Below are positions 8,586 to 16,790 of a stretch of 64,000 nucleotides of DNA, piece by piece. Under the pieces are notes generated by a model. That model saw only the letters and a list, made by a program, of their open reading frames with translations, had not been told where the DNA came from and searched no databases. Source of the DNA: CAYWWY01 sp964580185 (GTDB lineage Bacteria; Thermotogota; Thermotogae; MWEM01); assembly GCA_964580185.1 (NCBI GenBank), contig CAZOJQ010000004.1, forward strand, positions 27,317-91,316. The letters run 5' to 3'. The translations under genes were made by a program, and so were the position numbers. Numbering within the stretch: the first letter of the stretch is position 1; each line of letters starts with the position of its first letter.

Positions 8586-9608
8586 TCAACGGTTCTGGCG
8601 GGAGAAGCGCAAATCTCCTCGAACCAAATCGCGAATGTCGGTCAACCCATATTTTAACATGGTAACCCGTTCTATTCCCATTCCAAAAGCAAATCCAGAA
8701 AAGGTCTCCGAATCATATCCGACTGCTTCAAATACACGAGGATCAACCATTCCACACCCCATGATCTCAAGCCAAACCGCTTTTCCGGATTTGTCTTCCC
8801 AAAGAATATCTACTTCAAAGCTTGGTTCTGTGAATGGGAAAAAACTCGGTCTCAAACGAATCTTCTTTTCTTCCCCAAACATAAATCGGACAAAGACTTC
8901 GAGGGTTCCAATCAAGTGTGCAACCGATATATCTTGATCGACAAGCAGACCCTCCACCTGATGAAAGGCAGGAAGATGCGTCGCGTCATAGTCGCTTCGG
9001 TATACTCTTCCTGGAGCGATAATCGCAATTGGAGGGGATTGTTTGAGCATGGTGCGTATTTGGACTGGTGAGGTATGAGTCCTGAGAAGGATTTCGTCTG
9101 GTAGAAGATAGAAAGAGTCGTTCTCATCTCTTACAGGGTGCCACTGTGGTGTGTTCAATGCTTCAAAATTATGAAATACATCTTCGATCTCCGGACCTTC
9201 TTTTACCCCGTACCCCAAACCAATAAAAAGGGCTTCGATCTCTTTCTGTACTCGTTTTATAAGGTGATCCATTCCGATCAACCGTCGAGCACCTGGAAGT
9301 GTAACATCCACCCACAATGAGTCTTCGAACCCTTTTTCTTCAGCGATTTTTAGGACCGCCATCCGATTGTGCAAACTTTCCTGAATTGCCTCTTTTACCC
9401 GATTGACCGAATCGCCAAGGACAGGTCGATCCTCAGGAGGATGTTGACCAAGCTTTTTTAGGAACCCGGTAGTTAAGCTTCCTTTTTTTCCAAGGAATAA
9501 AACGCGTAAGTCTTCCAGTTCCTTTAAAGTACCGGAATCTTGGATTTTTCGTACGGCTTGATCATGAAACTGCTGCAAGTCATCCAAAACGCTATGAATT
9601 GGATTCAC
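8586..9608 (-). CDS. pheS: Phenylalanyl-tRNA synthetase alpha subunit
   Basis: Class II synthetase catalytic subunit, 340 residues. Class II motif 2 is visible around 'GRVYRSDYDATHLPAFHQVEGL', and motif 3 around 'FAFGMGIERVTMLKYG'. The N-terminal 85 residues form the coiled-coil arm ('GTLKELEDLRVLFLGKKGSLT'). It charges tRNA-Phe together with PheT. The frame can open at a GTG at 9617, but that codon abuts the Shine-Dalgarno site; the GTG at 9608 is 8 nt from GGGAGG and was preferred. It lies about 30 nt after ahcY and is probably cotranscribed with it. No T-box leader is present, as there is no room for one. Confidence 0.95.
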   Translation of the reverse strand: MNPIHSVLDDLQQFHDQAVRKIQDSGTLKELEDLRVLFLGKKGSLTTGFLKKLGQHPPEDRPVLGDSVNRVKEAIQESLHNRMAVLKIAEEKGFEDSLWVDVTLPGARRLIGMDHLIKRVQKEIEALFIGLGYGVKEGPEIEDVFHNFEALNTPQWHPVRDENDSFYLLPDEILLRTHTSPVQIRTMLKQSPPIAIIAPGRVYRSDYDATHLPAFHQVEGLLVDQDISVAHLIGTLEVFVRFMFGEEKKIRLRPSFFPFTEPSFEVDILWEDKSGKAVWLEIMGCGMVDPRVFEAVGYDSETFSGFAFGMGIERVTMLKYGLTDIRDLVRGDLRFSRQNR

Positions 9609-9642
9609 CCTAGACACCTCCCACTATTGGCGATATCAAAAG

Positions 9643-10869
9643 TTAATAACTGCTCATGTATGCTCGTTGACGATCAGACAAAGTATCAATATTGACACCC
9701 ATCGACCTAAGTTTGAGGAATGCCACTTCATAATCAATCGCATCCGGAAGTTTCATCAATCGATTGTCGAGTTTCCCACGGTTTTTCCATAAATACAGTA
9801 AACTCATGCATTGAATTGCAAAACTCGTATCCATGATCTCAATGGGGTGCCCGTCTGCTGCCGCTAGATTGACCAACCGTCCTTCCCCGATCACGTAAAT
9901 GTGAACTCCGTTAGGCAAGGAATATTCACAGACGTTTTGGCGCACCTGACGGGTTTGACAGGATACTTCCCGAAGTTGATTCATCGAAATTTCAACATCG
10001 AAATGACCGGAGTTTGCTAGAATTGCTCCTTCTTTCATCTTCAAAAAATGGTCTTGGGTAAGAACATCAATATTACCGGTAACCGTCACAAAAATATCGC
10101 CTAAAGCAGCTGCTTGATCCATGGTCATCACTTGAAAGCCATCCATTAAGGCTTCAATCGCTTTTACCGAATCAACCTCCGTAACGATCACATGCGCTCC
10201 TAGCCCCTTCGCCCGCATGGCAACCCCTTTGCCACACCAACCATAGCCTGCAACAACAACGATTTTGGCTGCTACTCCTATGTTGGTGTTTCGAATAATT
10301 CCGTCCCATGTGGATTGTCCAGTGCCGTATCGATTATCAAAGAGATATTTCATCATTGCATCATTTGCGGCGATTGCCGGTACTTTCAGCATCCCTTTTT
10401 CTTCCAACGCCCGTAATCGTTGAACTCCGGTGGTTGTTTCTTCAGAAATTCCCACCAATTCAAAGAGTAAGTCAGGCTTCTCCATATGGATCATAGTGGC
10501 GAGGTCTCCCCCATCGTCCATAATCAAGTTAGGGCCAAGAGAAAGTACTTTACGCGAGTTTTGGATGAAAACCTCTAGGTTTTGTGTATGTTCTGCATGA
10601 ACAATCATACCATAATACTCTCTTAACGCTTCGGCGATTTCATCCTGAGTAGAAAGTGGGTTAGAACCTGCTACCCAGACTTCTCCGCCTAAGTCTTTTA
10701 TCAGCCGGGCTAGATTTCCGGTTTTAGCTTCCAAGTGGCAGCAAACGATTATTTTGCATCCTTGAAACGGCTGTTCTTTCTGATAATCTTTCTGGATCTG
10801 ACGCAAAACTGGCATATAATTCCAAGCCCACTCCATCTTTTGGACCCCTAACTGAGCAGATTGATTCAT
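9643..10869 (-). CDS. ahcY: Adenosylhomocysteinase (S-adenosylhomocysteine hydrolase)
   Basis: 408-residue enzyme that reversibly splits S-adenosylhomocysteine into adenosine and homocysteine. Key blocks are 'NPLSTQDEIAEALRE', 'PDLLFELVG' (for the usual 'PDMIIDDGGD', present as 'LIMDDGGDLATMIH'), 'DNRYGTGQSTWDGIIRNTN' and the NAD-binding 'VVVAGYGWCGKGVA'. It is the short form without the C-terminal Lys-Tyr extension that reaches the partner's NAD site in mammalian-type enzymes, like the thermophile and archaeal proteins. First gene of the long leftward operon, with its own promoter at 10900-10908 and GGAGGG upstream of the ATG. Together with the MTA/SAH deaminase at 31-32 kb it suggests two routes for SAH removal. 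Confidence 0.95.
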   Translation of the reverse strand: MNQSAQLGVQKMEWAWNYMPVLRQIQKDYQKEQPFQGCKIIVCCHLEAKTGNLARLIKDLGGEVWVAGSNPLSTQDEIAEALREYYGMIVHAEHTQNLEVFIQNSRKVLSLGPNLIMDDGGDLATMIHMEKPDLLFELVGISEETTTGVQRLRALEEKGMLKVPAIAANDAMMKYLFDNRYGTGQSTWDGIIRNTNIGVAAKIVVVAGYGWCGKGVAMRAKGLGAHVIVTEVDSVKAIEALMDGFQVMTMDQAAALGDIFVTVTGNIDVLTQDHFLKMKEGAILANSGHFDVEISMNQLREVSCQTRQVRQNVCEYSLPNGVHIYVIGEGRLVNLAAADGHPIEIMDTSFAIQCMSLLYLWKNRGKLDNRLMKLPDAIDYEVAFLKLRSMGVNIDTLSDRQRAYMSSY

Positions 10870-10899
10870 ACAATTCCCTCCTTCCTTGTTTTCGGCTCA

Positions 10900-10908
10900 A
10901 TTTTACCA
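10900..10908 (-). promoter_or_regulatory. Extended -10 promoter of ahcY operon
   Basis: On the minus strand this reads TGGTAAAAT, an extended -10 element about 30-40 nt upstream of the ahcY start. It faces a second promoter at 10924-10932 for the rightward operon, so the two transcripts diverge from a shared 95-nt region. No convincing -35 was seen. Confidence 0.55.
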
Positions 10909-10923
10909 TATTTGATGGAGATA

Positions 10924-10932
10924 TGGTATAAT
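10924..10932 (+). promoter_or_regulatory. Extended -10 promoter of rqcP-folK-rsmI-marR operon
   Basis: The sequence TGGTATAAT lies 34 nt before the rqcP ATG. This exact nonamer recurs before several other genes in the window. No good -35 hexamer lies 17 nt upstream, which fits a TG-dependent promoter. Confidence 0.65.
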
Positions 10933-10965
10933 CCAGTAAAAACCGCAGAAGGGGAAAAGAAAAAA

Positions 10966-11241
10966 ATGAGATTGGATCTTTTTTTAAAGCGCTCTGGAAT
11001 GATCAAACGGAGAACAATCGCTCAGGAGCTGATTTCAAAAGGTCGCATTAAAAGAGAAGGAAAAGCATTGAAGAGCGCATATGAAGTGAAAACTGGAGAT
11101 GAATACGAGATTCATTTGGGCAACCGCCTTTTGCGCATTCGGGTTTCAGATGTTACTGGGACTCAGCCCTCGTATGAAGTAATATCCCAGATCCTAATCC
11201 CAGTTTTTGATCCTCCATCCAAACCGAAAGATGTCCCTTAA
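10966..11241 (+). CDS. rqcP: S4-domain RNA-binding protein, RqcP-like
   Basis: 91-residue protein consisting of a single S4 RNA-binding domain: 'MRLDLFLKRSGMIKRRTIAQ', 'ISKGRIKREGKALKSAYEVK' and 'GDEYEIHLGNRLLRIRV' line up well with Bacillus YabO/RqcP. RqcP assists RqcH in adding alanine tails to nascent chains on stalled 50S subunits; whether this organism has RqcH cannot be seen here. Hsp15 is an alternative, but it is longer. The ATG at 10966 has AAGGGGAAAAG upstream; the longer open frame upstream crosses the promoter and is rejected. Its end overlaps folK by 11 nt. Confidence 0.8.
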   Translation: MRLDLFLKRSGMIKRRTIAQELISKGRIKREGKALKSAYEVKTGDEYEIHLGNRLLRIRVSDVTGTQPSYEVISQILIPVFDPPSKPKDVP

Positions 11242-11728
11242 CGTGTACGCTGCATATATAGGATTGGGAAGCAACTTGGGCAATTCGATTGAGTTGATTC
11301 AATCGGCTGTAGATGCTTTAGAAAAGGAAGGTTTATCCATTTTGTTGCGATCAACCATTTTTCAAAGCAAACCCTATGGGGGAAAGGATCAACCAGACTT
11401 TTTCAATGCCGTTATCGGAGTTCTTTCCCCGTTTCCCCCCAGGCAACTCCTGAATGTACTGTTGAATATAGAAACTCAAATGGGCAGAATCCGAAAAGAA
11501 AAGTGGGAGTCGCGCTCCATCGATTTGGATCTGATTTTATTCGGTGATTGGATCATTCAAGAACCCGATCTTCAGATTCCTCACCCTGACTTCAGGAATA
11601 GAGATTTTGTCCTTCGTCCTCTGAAAGAAATCGGAAATATGATTTTGGATCCAGTTACTGGACTTTCGGTTGAAGAACTCTACAACCGATTGGATAGTGA
11701 TACGTGCACTCCGGTTTGGATCAAATGA
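11231..11728 (+). CDS. folK: 2-amino-4-hydroxy-6-hydroxymethyldihydropteridine pyrophosphokinase
   Basis: 165-residue HPPK, which transfers pyrophosphate from ATP to 6-hydroxymethyl-7,8-dihydropterin in folate synthesis. The N-terminal 'AYIGLGSNLGNS', the middle 'QPDFFNAVIGV', and the metal and ATP-binding signature 'RSIDLDLILFGD' followed by 'IPHPDFRNRDFVLRPL' are all present. The start at 11231 is at the conserved 'YAAYIGLGSN' region and overlaps the end of rqcP, so translation is probably coupled. No other folate gene is adjacent. Confidence 0.93.
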   Translation: MSLNVYAAYIGLGSNLGNSIELIQSAVDALEKEGLSILLRSTIFQSKPYGGKDQPDFFNAVIGVLSPFPPRQLLNVLLNIETQMGRIRKEKWESRSIDLDLILFGDWIIQEPDLQIPHPDFRNRDFVLRPLKEIGNMILDPVTGLSVEELYNRLDSDTCTPVWIK

Positions 11729-12408
11729 CTGCTCCTACGTTATGGATTGTCGGAACCCCATTGGGGAACCTTGAAGATATTACTTTACGGGCTTTAAACC
11801 AATTACAAACAATACCCTTGATCATAGCTGAAGATACGAGAAGGACTTTAAAATTGATCAATCATTATTCTTTGGGTAAAAAAGAAATGATCTCTCTTCC
11901 CCAAAGCAAAATGAAATCCAAAATTCCTTATGTCATCCAAAGATTGCTTATTCATGGGAAAGGCGCGTATGTAACTGACGCGGGAATGCCAGGAATCGGA
12001 GATCCTGTATCAGATCTTGTCGTTGCTTGTAGGGAAGCAAGGATCCATATTGATCTACTTCCTGGACCCAGCGCTCCAGTGTCCGCTTTTGCAGTTAGCG
12101 GGTTTCGAGGATCGTTTCTCATTGAAGGGTTTCTCCCAAGAGACAAAAAAAGGAGAAGGTTTTTTCGGAGCGTGCAAACCGAACAACGGAATATTGTTTT
12201 TTTTGAATCTCCATATCGGGTCCAAGCTGCCTTGCAAGATGCCTATTCCATATTGGGGAACCGAAGAGTATGTATCGCACGCGAAATGACAAAGAAGCAT
12301 CAGGAGTTTTTTTGGGGAGATTTGGAGGAAGCGATTGCATACTTCAATCAACCCCAAGGGGAATTTACCCTTGTTATGGAAGGAGCAAAGCCAAATGAAC
12401 CACTTTGA
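11725..12408 (+). CDS. rsmI: 16S rRNA (cytidine(1402)-2'-O)-methyltransferase RsmI
   Basis: 227-residue SAM-dependent tetrapyrrole-methylase-fold enzyme that 2'-O-methylates C1402 in the ribosomal P site. The signature 'IVGTPLGNLEDITLRAL' is at the N-terminus, followed by 'IIAEDTRRTLKLINHY', 'VTDAGMPGIGDPVSDLV' and 'LPGPSAPVSAFAVSGF'. The protein ends after the catalytic fold without the short C-terminal extension of E. coli RsmI. The ATG at 11725 overlaps the folK stop codon (ATGA). Confidence 0.94.
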   Translation: MTAPTLWIVGTPLGNLEDITLRALNQLQTIPLIIAEDTRRTLKLINHYSLGKKEMISLPQSKMKSKIPYVIQRLLIHGKGAYVTDAGMPGIGDPVSDLVVACREARIHIDLLPGPSAPVSAFAVSGFRGSFLIEGFLPRDKKRRRFFRSVQTEQRNIVFFESPYRVQAALQDAYSILGNRRVCIAREMTKKHQEFFWGDLEEAIAYFNQPQGEFTLVMEGAKPNEPL

Positions 12409-12838
12409 AGATCTAGAACGATTGCTTCGGAAGTTATCCGGTTGGGTACGTACAGAAGGAAGGAAAGTCCTTAAGAGCGGTGATTACCAACTCACTCCTG
12501 CCCAATTTGATATTCTTCAGAAGTGCTATTTTCATCATGATATGACAATGACTCAGCTTAGTATTGATCTTGGAGTTGCCAAAAGTACGGTTACAGGGAT
12601 AGTTACAAAGCTTAGGGAGGCGAAGTACCTTGATTACGGAGTAAGTGAAGAAGACAAACGGGTGCGAAATTTAACAATCACAGAAAAGGGCAAGACACTA
12701 ATCCGAGAAGTCATAGGGGCTCGCGTCCAGTTTATCGAAGAATTATTTACTCAGGTTGACCCAATCCTTCTTTCGGAATTCCACCAGGTATTGCGAATCA
12801 TTGCCAATACTTTGGATACTTATCGGACTGATTCTTGA
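12395..12838 (+). CDS. MarR-family transcriptional regulator
   Basis: 147-residue winged-helix protein. The recognition region is 'MTMTQLSIDLGVAKSTVTGIVTKLREAKYLDYG' in outline (helix-turn-helix about residues 50-85), followed by the wing 'SEEDKRVRNLTITEKGK'. The asymmetry of the family, long N- and C-terminal helices for dimerisation, is present. It overlaps the end of rsmI by 14 nt, so it is the last gene of this operon, and its targets are unknown. The convergent FGGY kinase gene ends 17 nt away. Ligand not predictable. Confidence 0.88.
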   Translation: MNHFEDLERLLRKLSGWVRTEGRKVLKSGDYQLTPAQFDILQKCYFHHDMTMTQLSIDLGVAKSTVTGIVTKLREAKYLDYGVSEEDKRVRNLTITEKGKTLIREVIGARVQFIEELFTQVDPILLSEFHQVLRIIANTLDTYRTDS

Positions 12839-12855
12839 CCTTATGAATACCTGCA

Positions 12856-14457
12856 TTATTGGTTGTTTGCGATGATGTGTTCGGGATAGTTCGTAATTGT
12901 TCGAATTTCTTTATACAGTTTCTTCAAACGGGAATACATGGGTCGATAGACATCTTGGTACAATTGTTGGTACAAATCATGGTGTTTCACATTTGGAATG
13001 AACTCGTCACTTTTCCGGATCATCGCTTTTTTCGCAGATTCAAATGAAGGATGAACGCCCAAACCGACAAAGCATACTACTGAGCAACCCAGTATTGTGG
13101 TTTCGTGGGTTTCATTTCTATGGATTGGCTTTCCGAAAACATCCGCAATGATTTGGCAGATTTTATCACTCTGCGAACCCCCACCTGACACAGTAATATC
13201 TTCAATTGCCTGAATCTTCCCCCTTCGTTCAATTTGGTGCATTCCATCCAACATTGCGTAGCTTAACCCTTCAATGATCGAACGATAGAGATACGCTCGT
13301 GAATGAACCTCTCCAAACCCAATGATCGCGCCTTTTGCCTCGGGATTTCTCAATCCTCCACCCCAATATGGTTGCATGACCAGCCCATATGAACCAGGAG
13401 GAGTACCATCCAAAAGCTCATCAAGCAAAACCTCGACTCGCTTCGCTGTTTTTTCAGCAGCAAGCTCTTCAATGTGCCCGAACTCATCCCGAAACCAACG
13501 AACCATCCAAAAACCTCGGAAGATTTCAATTTCCGGATTGTAATAGTTTGGTCGAACAGAGGGGTATGGCGGGAAAAACCGTCGAGGTTCGAAAAACCTC
13601 GGAGAGGTGGTTTGGACAGTAGCTGTAGTACCCAAACTTAAGTTTGCGCTCGATAAATCAATGCATCCCGCGCCAATCGTTTCGCACCCTTTATCGGAAC
13701 CGGTTGCCACAATCGGTATACCAGGTTTCATGTTCAGCTCTTCTGCTGCTTCTCTTGAAAGATGTCCCAGGATTTCACAAGGAGAAAAAAGCTCAGGTAG
13801 TTTTTCGGGATCAATTCGAAACATTTGACTGTTCAGGTTATTTGGAGGAGCCCAACAATTGCTTCGATAATCAAAGGGAATCCTTCCAATTTGCGCTGCG
13901 TAGGAATCAACAAAATGACCAGTCAATCGATAGTTAAGGTAACCAGATAGCTGAAGTACCTTGTATGCTTTTTGATACAAATCATACTGGTTTTGGCGAA
14001 TCCAGTTGATATGGGCATCTGTTTGTACGAACTGAACTGTTTCTGTCATACCAACGATTCTGTGGCCAATACGGACGTACCAAGGAATTTTCCCGTCTGG
14101 TTTGGCTTTTCTTTTATCCAGCCATAAAATAGCTGGATACAAAGGAGCCCCTTCTTGATCAACCAATACAAGGGTATCTCTTTGTACGGTTACACTAACT
14201 CCAACAATATCTTCCCAAAAATCGCTGTTCTGCTCCTGAACTTTGTGAACAGTTATGGATAAAGCCTTCCAGTAATCGCGAGGATCCTTTTCCGCCCACC
14301 CCACTTTCGGACTATGGTACGGAACGTATGGATAATTGATCATGGAAACAATCGTTCCCATGGGATCGATCAAAGCAGATCGCAAGCTTTGCGTACCGCA
14401 ATCGATGGCAAGAACCAACGGGGTATGGACGATCCCCGTATCTTTCTTTACAGGCAT
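12856..14457 (-). CDS. FGGY-family carbohydrate kinase
   Basis: 533-residue sugar kinase of the FGGY fold. The phosphate-binding 'LAIDCGTQSLRSALID' opens domain I, and domain II has 'LSLGTTATVQTTS' and 'ITVSGGGSQSDKICQI'. 'GVSVTVQRDTLVLVD' and 'PAILWLDKRKAK' match the substrate-side segments of the family. It would phosphorylate a pentose, polyol or related sugar with ATP; sequence features do not settle which. Its start overlaps the hydrolase gene by 10 nt; an in-frame TTG four codons earlier is possible. Coupling to a monoglyceride-lipase-like gene is compatible with glycerol as substrate, but 533 residues is longer than glycerol kinase and the match to GlpK is weak. Confidence 0.8.
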   Translation of the reverse strand: MPVKKDTGIVHTPLVLAIDCGTQSLRSALIDPMGTIVSMINYPYVPYHSPKVGWAEKDPRDYWKALSITVHKVQEQNSDFWEDIVGVSVTVQRDTLVLVDQEGAPLYPAILWLDKRKAKPDGKIPWYVRIGHRIVGMTETVQFVQTDAHINWIRQNQYDLYQKAYKVLQLSGYLNYRLTGHFVDSYAAQIGRIPFDYRSNCWAPPNNLNSQMFRIDPEKLPELFSPCEILGHLSREAAEELNMKPGIPIVATGSDKGCETIGAGCIDLSSANLSLGTTATVQTTSPRFFEPRRFFPPYPSVRPNYYNPEIEIFRGFWMVRWFRDEFGHIEELAAEKTAKRVEVLLDELLDGTPPGSYGLVMQPYWGGGLRNPEAKGAIIGFGEVHSRAYLYRSIIEGLSYAMLDGMHQIERRGKIQAIEDITVSGGGSQSDKICQIIADVFGKPIHRNETHETTILGCSVVCFVGLGVHPSFESAKKAMIRKSDEFIPNVKHHDLYQQLYQDVYRPMYSRLKKLYKEIRTITNYPEHIIANNQ

Positions 14458-15287
14458 CTGCGAAACCAACCAATAATATCGTTTCTCATCCGTTCTCCGT
14501 GTTCAGGATCGAAAAATACCTCATGGTAGGCCCCTTCATAGAGAACCTTGGTTTTTTCTCCTTGAAGGAGTTGATTAAAAAAAGACAGAGTACCTTCGAT
14601 TGGGACAATTTGATCGTTTGTGCTATGAGTAACCATAATGGGGATTTGGAGGGTATTCACTTTTTCAAAGGCAATCGGAATATTGCGATACAAGTCATAG
14701 GCCAGCGCTAATGATATCCGATCATGCACCATCGGGTCTTCTTCATATGCCCGAATAATCGAAGGATTCCGAGAAATTTCCTTCGATTGAAGACCATTAT
14801 TAACCGTAAGCGTCGGAGCCAGTGCCACCAACCACCGGAGTCGCTGGATCCGTTTCTTCTTTTCTTCAGCCATCGAAAGCAAGGGACTACTAACCGACCC
14901 AGCATAGAATGCGTTTTGGTTCTCTTGGAGGTATCGAATGCAAAGAAGTCCTCCCATACTGTGACCAAACAATCCTATGGGTATCTGAGGGTGTTCTTTT
15001 TGAATCAATGAAACAAAAGAATCAAGCAGCTGAAAATAGTGGGAGAAGTTTGCATGGCCTCGAATCCCTTTTGTTTTCCCATGACCGTTTAAATCAGGCA
15101 TATAAGAAGAAAGTCCGTGGCGAGCCATCTCTTCTTTCAGAGTTTCGTATCGCCCTTTATGTTCTCCCAGACCGTGGATCATCAGAATAACTGCCTTCAA
15201 TGGGTCTCCCAGTGTCCGGTTATAAAGTACTTTTTTTCTTCCTACTTTTATGGTACGCTCTTCAGAACGAATGATCGGAAACGCCAT
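14448..15287 (-). CDS. Alpha/beta hydrolase, monoacylglycerol lipase-like
   Basis: 279-residue serine hydrolase of the lysophospholipase/monoglyceride lipase group. The oxyanion region is 'ILMIHGLGEHKGRYETL', the nucleophile is Ser110 in 'LFGHSMGG', the acid is Asp in 'THSTNDQIVP' and the His is in 'YEGAYHEVFFDPE'. 'PDLNGHGKTKGIRGH' is also typical. No signal peptide, so it probably acts in the cytoplasm on acylglycerols or small esters. It sits between a small membrane protein and the FGGY kinase in one leftward unit. Confidence 0.87.
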   Translation of the reverse strand: MAFPIIRSEERTIKVGRKKVLYNRTLGDPLKAVILMIHGLGEHKGRYETLKEEMARHGLSSYMPDLNGHGKTKGIRGHANFSHYFQLLDSFVSLIQKEHPQIPIGLFGHSMGGLLCIRYLQENQNAFYAGSVSSPLLSMAEEKKKRIQRLRWLVALAPTLTVNNGLQSKEISRNPSIIRAYEEDPMVHDRISLALAYDLYRNIPIAFEKVNTLQIPIMVTHSTNDQIVPIEGTLSFFNQLLQGEKTKVLYEGAYHEVFFDPEHGERMRNDIIGWFRRCL

Positions 15288-15325
15288 AAAAGAATCATAT
15301 CCTTTCTCTAGATTGCTGTATGGAT

Positions 15326-15826
15326 TTATGGTTCAAAAGAGTCATATTCTTTTTTCCTTCGGAACAAATCTCGAATTACAATCGCAAGCAGAACAGCAGT
15401 TATTGCAAGACCTCCTTCCAATCCAAAGCGATTCTTAAGCAACATAAATACTACAAAAACAATTGGCAACCAGAAGAAAAGAAGGAAAAGGAGCGTAAAA
15501 GCGGGGAATTGCTTGCGGCCTTGGAAAAGAAGAATCTCTAAGGAACCAAAAAACGCGGAAGCCATCAACAGACTGATAAAGAGGACCATGTGTTCTTGAG
15601 TCCATTCAGAGCGAGTACCGAACACAAGGAGGATTAAGAGAGAGAAGAAGAGGGTTACAGTAACCAATGTCATTGACGGAGATCCTTGTTTGGCCCGGTA
15701 AGAAGCAAGAAAAGCGAATAGAAAGGTTACTCCGGAAATTCCAGAAAGCCAAAGAGGGTATTGAAAAACGAGAATTAAAAAAAGGATAAATATTACTCCG
15801 CCAGCTGCAATAGCAATCCGTATCAA
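15326..15826 (-). CDS. Hypothetical five- to six-helix membrane protein
   Basis: 166 residues, almost entirely hydrophobic, with probable helices at about 3-25, 26-45, 53-72, 79-100, 108-132 and 134-152, and a basic tail 'RDLFRRKKEYDSF'. No family was recognised. It is the first gene after the promoter at 15856-15864 and precedes the hydrolase by 38 nt, so it probably belongs to the same transcript. It may help in lipid handling, but that is only from position. Confidence 0.65.
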   Translation of the reverse strand: MIRIAIAAGGVIFILFLILVFQYPLWLSGISGVTFLFAFLASYRAKQGSPSMTLVTVTLFFSLLILLVFGTRSEWTQEHMVLFISLLMASAFFGSLEILLFQGRKQFPAFTLLFLLFFWLPIVFVVFMLLKNRFGLEGGLAITAVLLAIVIRDLFRRKKEYDSFEP

Positions 15827-15855
15827 AATGATCCCCCAGCCAGATTCGTTTGTCC

Positions 15856-15864
15856 ATTATACCA
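15856..15864 (-). promoter_or_regulatory. Extended -10 promoter
   Basis: The minus strand reads TGGTATAAT, 30 nt before the ATG of the small membrane protein. It is likely the promoter of the membrane protein, hydrolase and FGGY kinase unit. Confidence 0.6.
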
Positions 15865-15876
15865 TATTCCGTACAG

Positions 15877-16731
15877 TTAAAGGAGGATTGTCTTTAGGCT
15901 TTCTACCAATATTTCAATCATTTTTCTTTCTCGAAAATTACCATTGCTTTCCAAATGGTTTAATATTCCATCGAAATCTGTTTTATAGTTCTGTAATGAC
16001 CGAATAGTTTCCAGATACTCGATCATCTGATCAATTTCGGATGGATCCGCTACATCTCCATGACCACAAACCAGGCATCCGATTTTTTCCTTCTTCAAAC
16101 GGCGGAGAACATCTAGCCACCGATTGATATCACTATCATAGACAATTTCCGGATGATATCCCTGTACGACAAGATCCCCTACAATCCATATTTGTTCTTT
16201 TGGTAACCAAACAATTGCTGAATCGGGTGTATGACCTCCCACTTTTTCAATATGAATCGTTCGGTTTCCAGAAATGTGGATATACGACTCTGTAAAAGTT
16301 AATGCGGGTGGGATTATGTGAATGGTTTCTTTTTTTAACAGAGCATTCCTGTTGATCACATTTCGAATATAGGACTTGCTCATTTGGAAAAAATAGTTTT
16401 CCGTTGACTCCGAGCAAAGGATTTGCGATTGAAATCCCGAATTTCCAAAGGTGTGATCTGGATGATAATGTGTATTGATAATTAGCTGGACATCACTGTT
16501 CATTATCCTTTTCAAGTATGTTTTTATCTGTTCTGCTTTAGAAGGGAACAGGGATGAATCAACAACCACAGTCCCTTCATCGGTTGTAATGGATGTAACA
16601 TTGGATCCTCCGTATGGATTATCATACACGATAATACCGGTCGCAATTTCCTTCAAATTTGTTCCACCGATTTCTGAAAATTCTGAATATTCCATTCGTT
16701 CATTCCTATCCATTTTTCTGTGTAGAGGCAC
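15877..16731 (-). CDS. Metallo-beta-lactamase fold hydrolase
   Basis: MBL-fold protein of up to 284 residues. The metal ligands are seen as 'NTHYHPDHTFGN' (HxHxDH), 'VGGHTPDSAIVWL', 'IVGDLVVQG' and 'VCGHGDV'. This group includes glyoxalase-II-like and quinoprotein-linked hydrolases, and the substrate is unknown. The start is uncertain: GTG at 16731 has AGGG 5 nt upstream, ATG at 16713 has no clear site, and ATG at 16695 has AGGA 8 nt upstream. The gene begins within 10 nt of a strong terminator at 16740-16768, so it is either expressed by read-through or has a promoter inside the preceding gene. Confidence 0.83.
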   Translation of the reverse strand: MPLHRKMDRNERMEYSEFSEIGGTNLKEIATGIIVYDNPYGGSNVTSITTDEGTVVVDSSLFPSKAEQIKTYLKRIMNSDVQLIINTHYHPDHTFGNSGFQSQILCSESTENYFFQMSKSYIRNVINRNALLKKETIHIIPPALTFTESYIHISGNRTIHIEKVGGHTPDSAIVWLPKEQIWIVGDLVVQGYHPEIVYDSDINRWLDVLRRLKKEKIGCLVCGHGDVADPSEIDQMIEYLETIRSLQNYKTDFDGILNHLESNGNFRERKMIEILVESLKTILL

Positions 16732-16739
16732 GGGTTCCC

Positions 16740-16768
16740 TAAAAAAAAGCAGGCTTTCGCCTGCTTTT
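16740..16768 (-). terminator. Rho-independent terminator of the Omp-alpha-like gene
   Basis: On the minus strand AGCAGGC-GAAA-GCCTGCT forms a 7-bp GC-rich stem with a GNRA-type tetraloop followed by a run of eight T. It lies about 25 nt after the stop codon of the SLH protein gene. Confidence 0.9.
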
Positions 16769-16790
16769 TCCTGGATTCTAAACCGATTGC

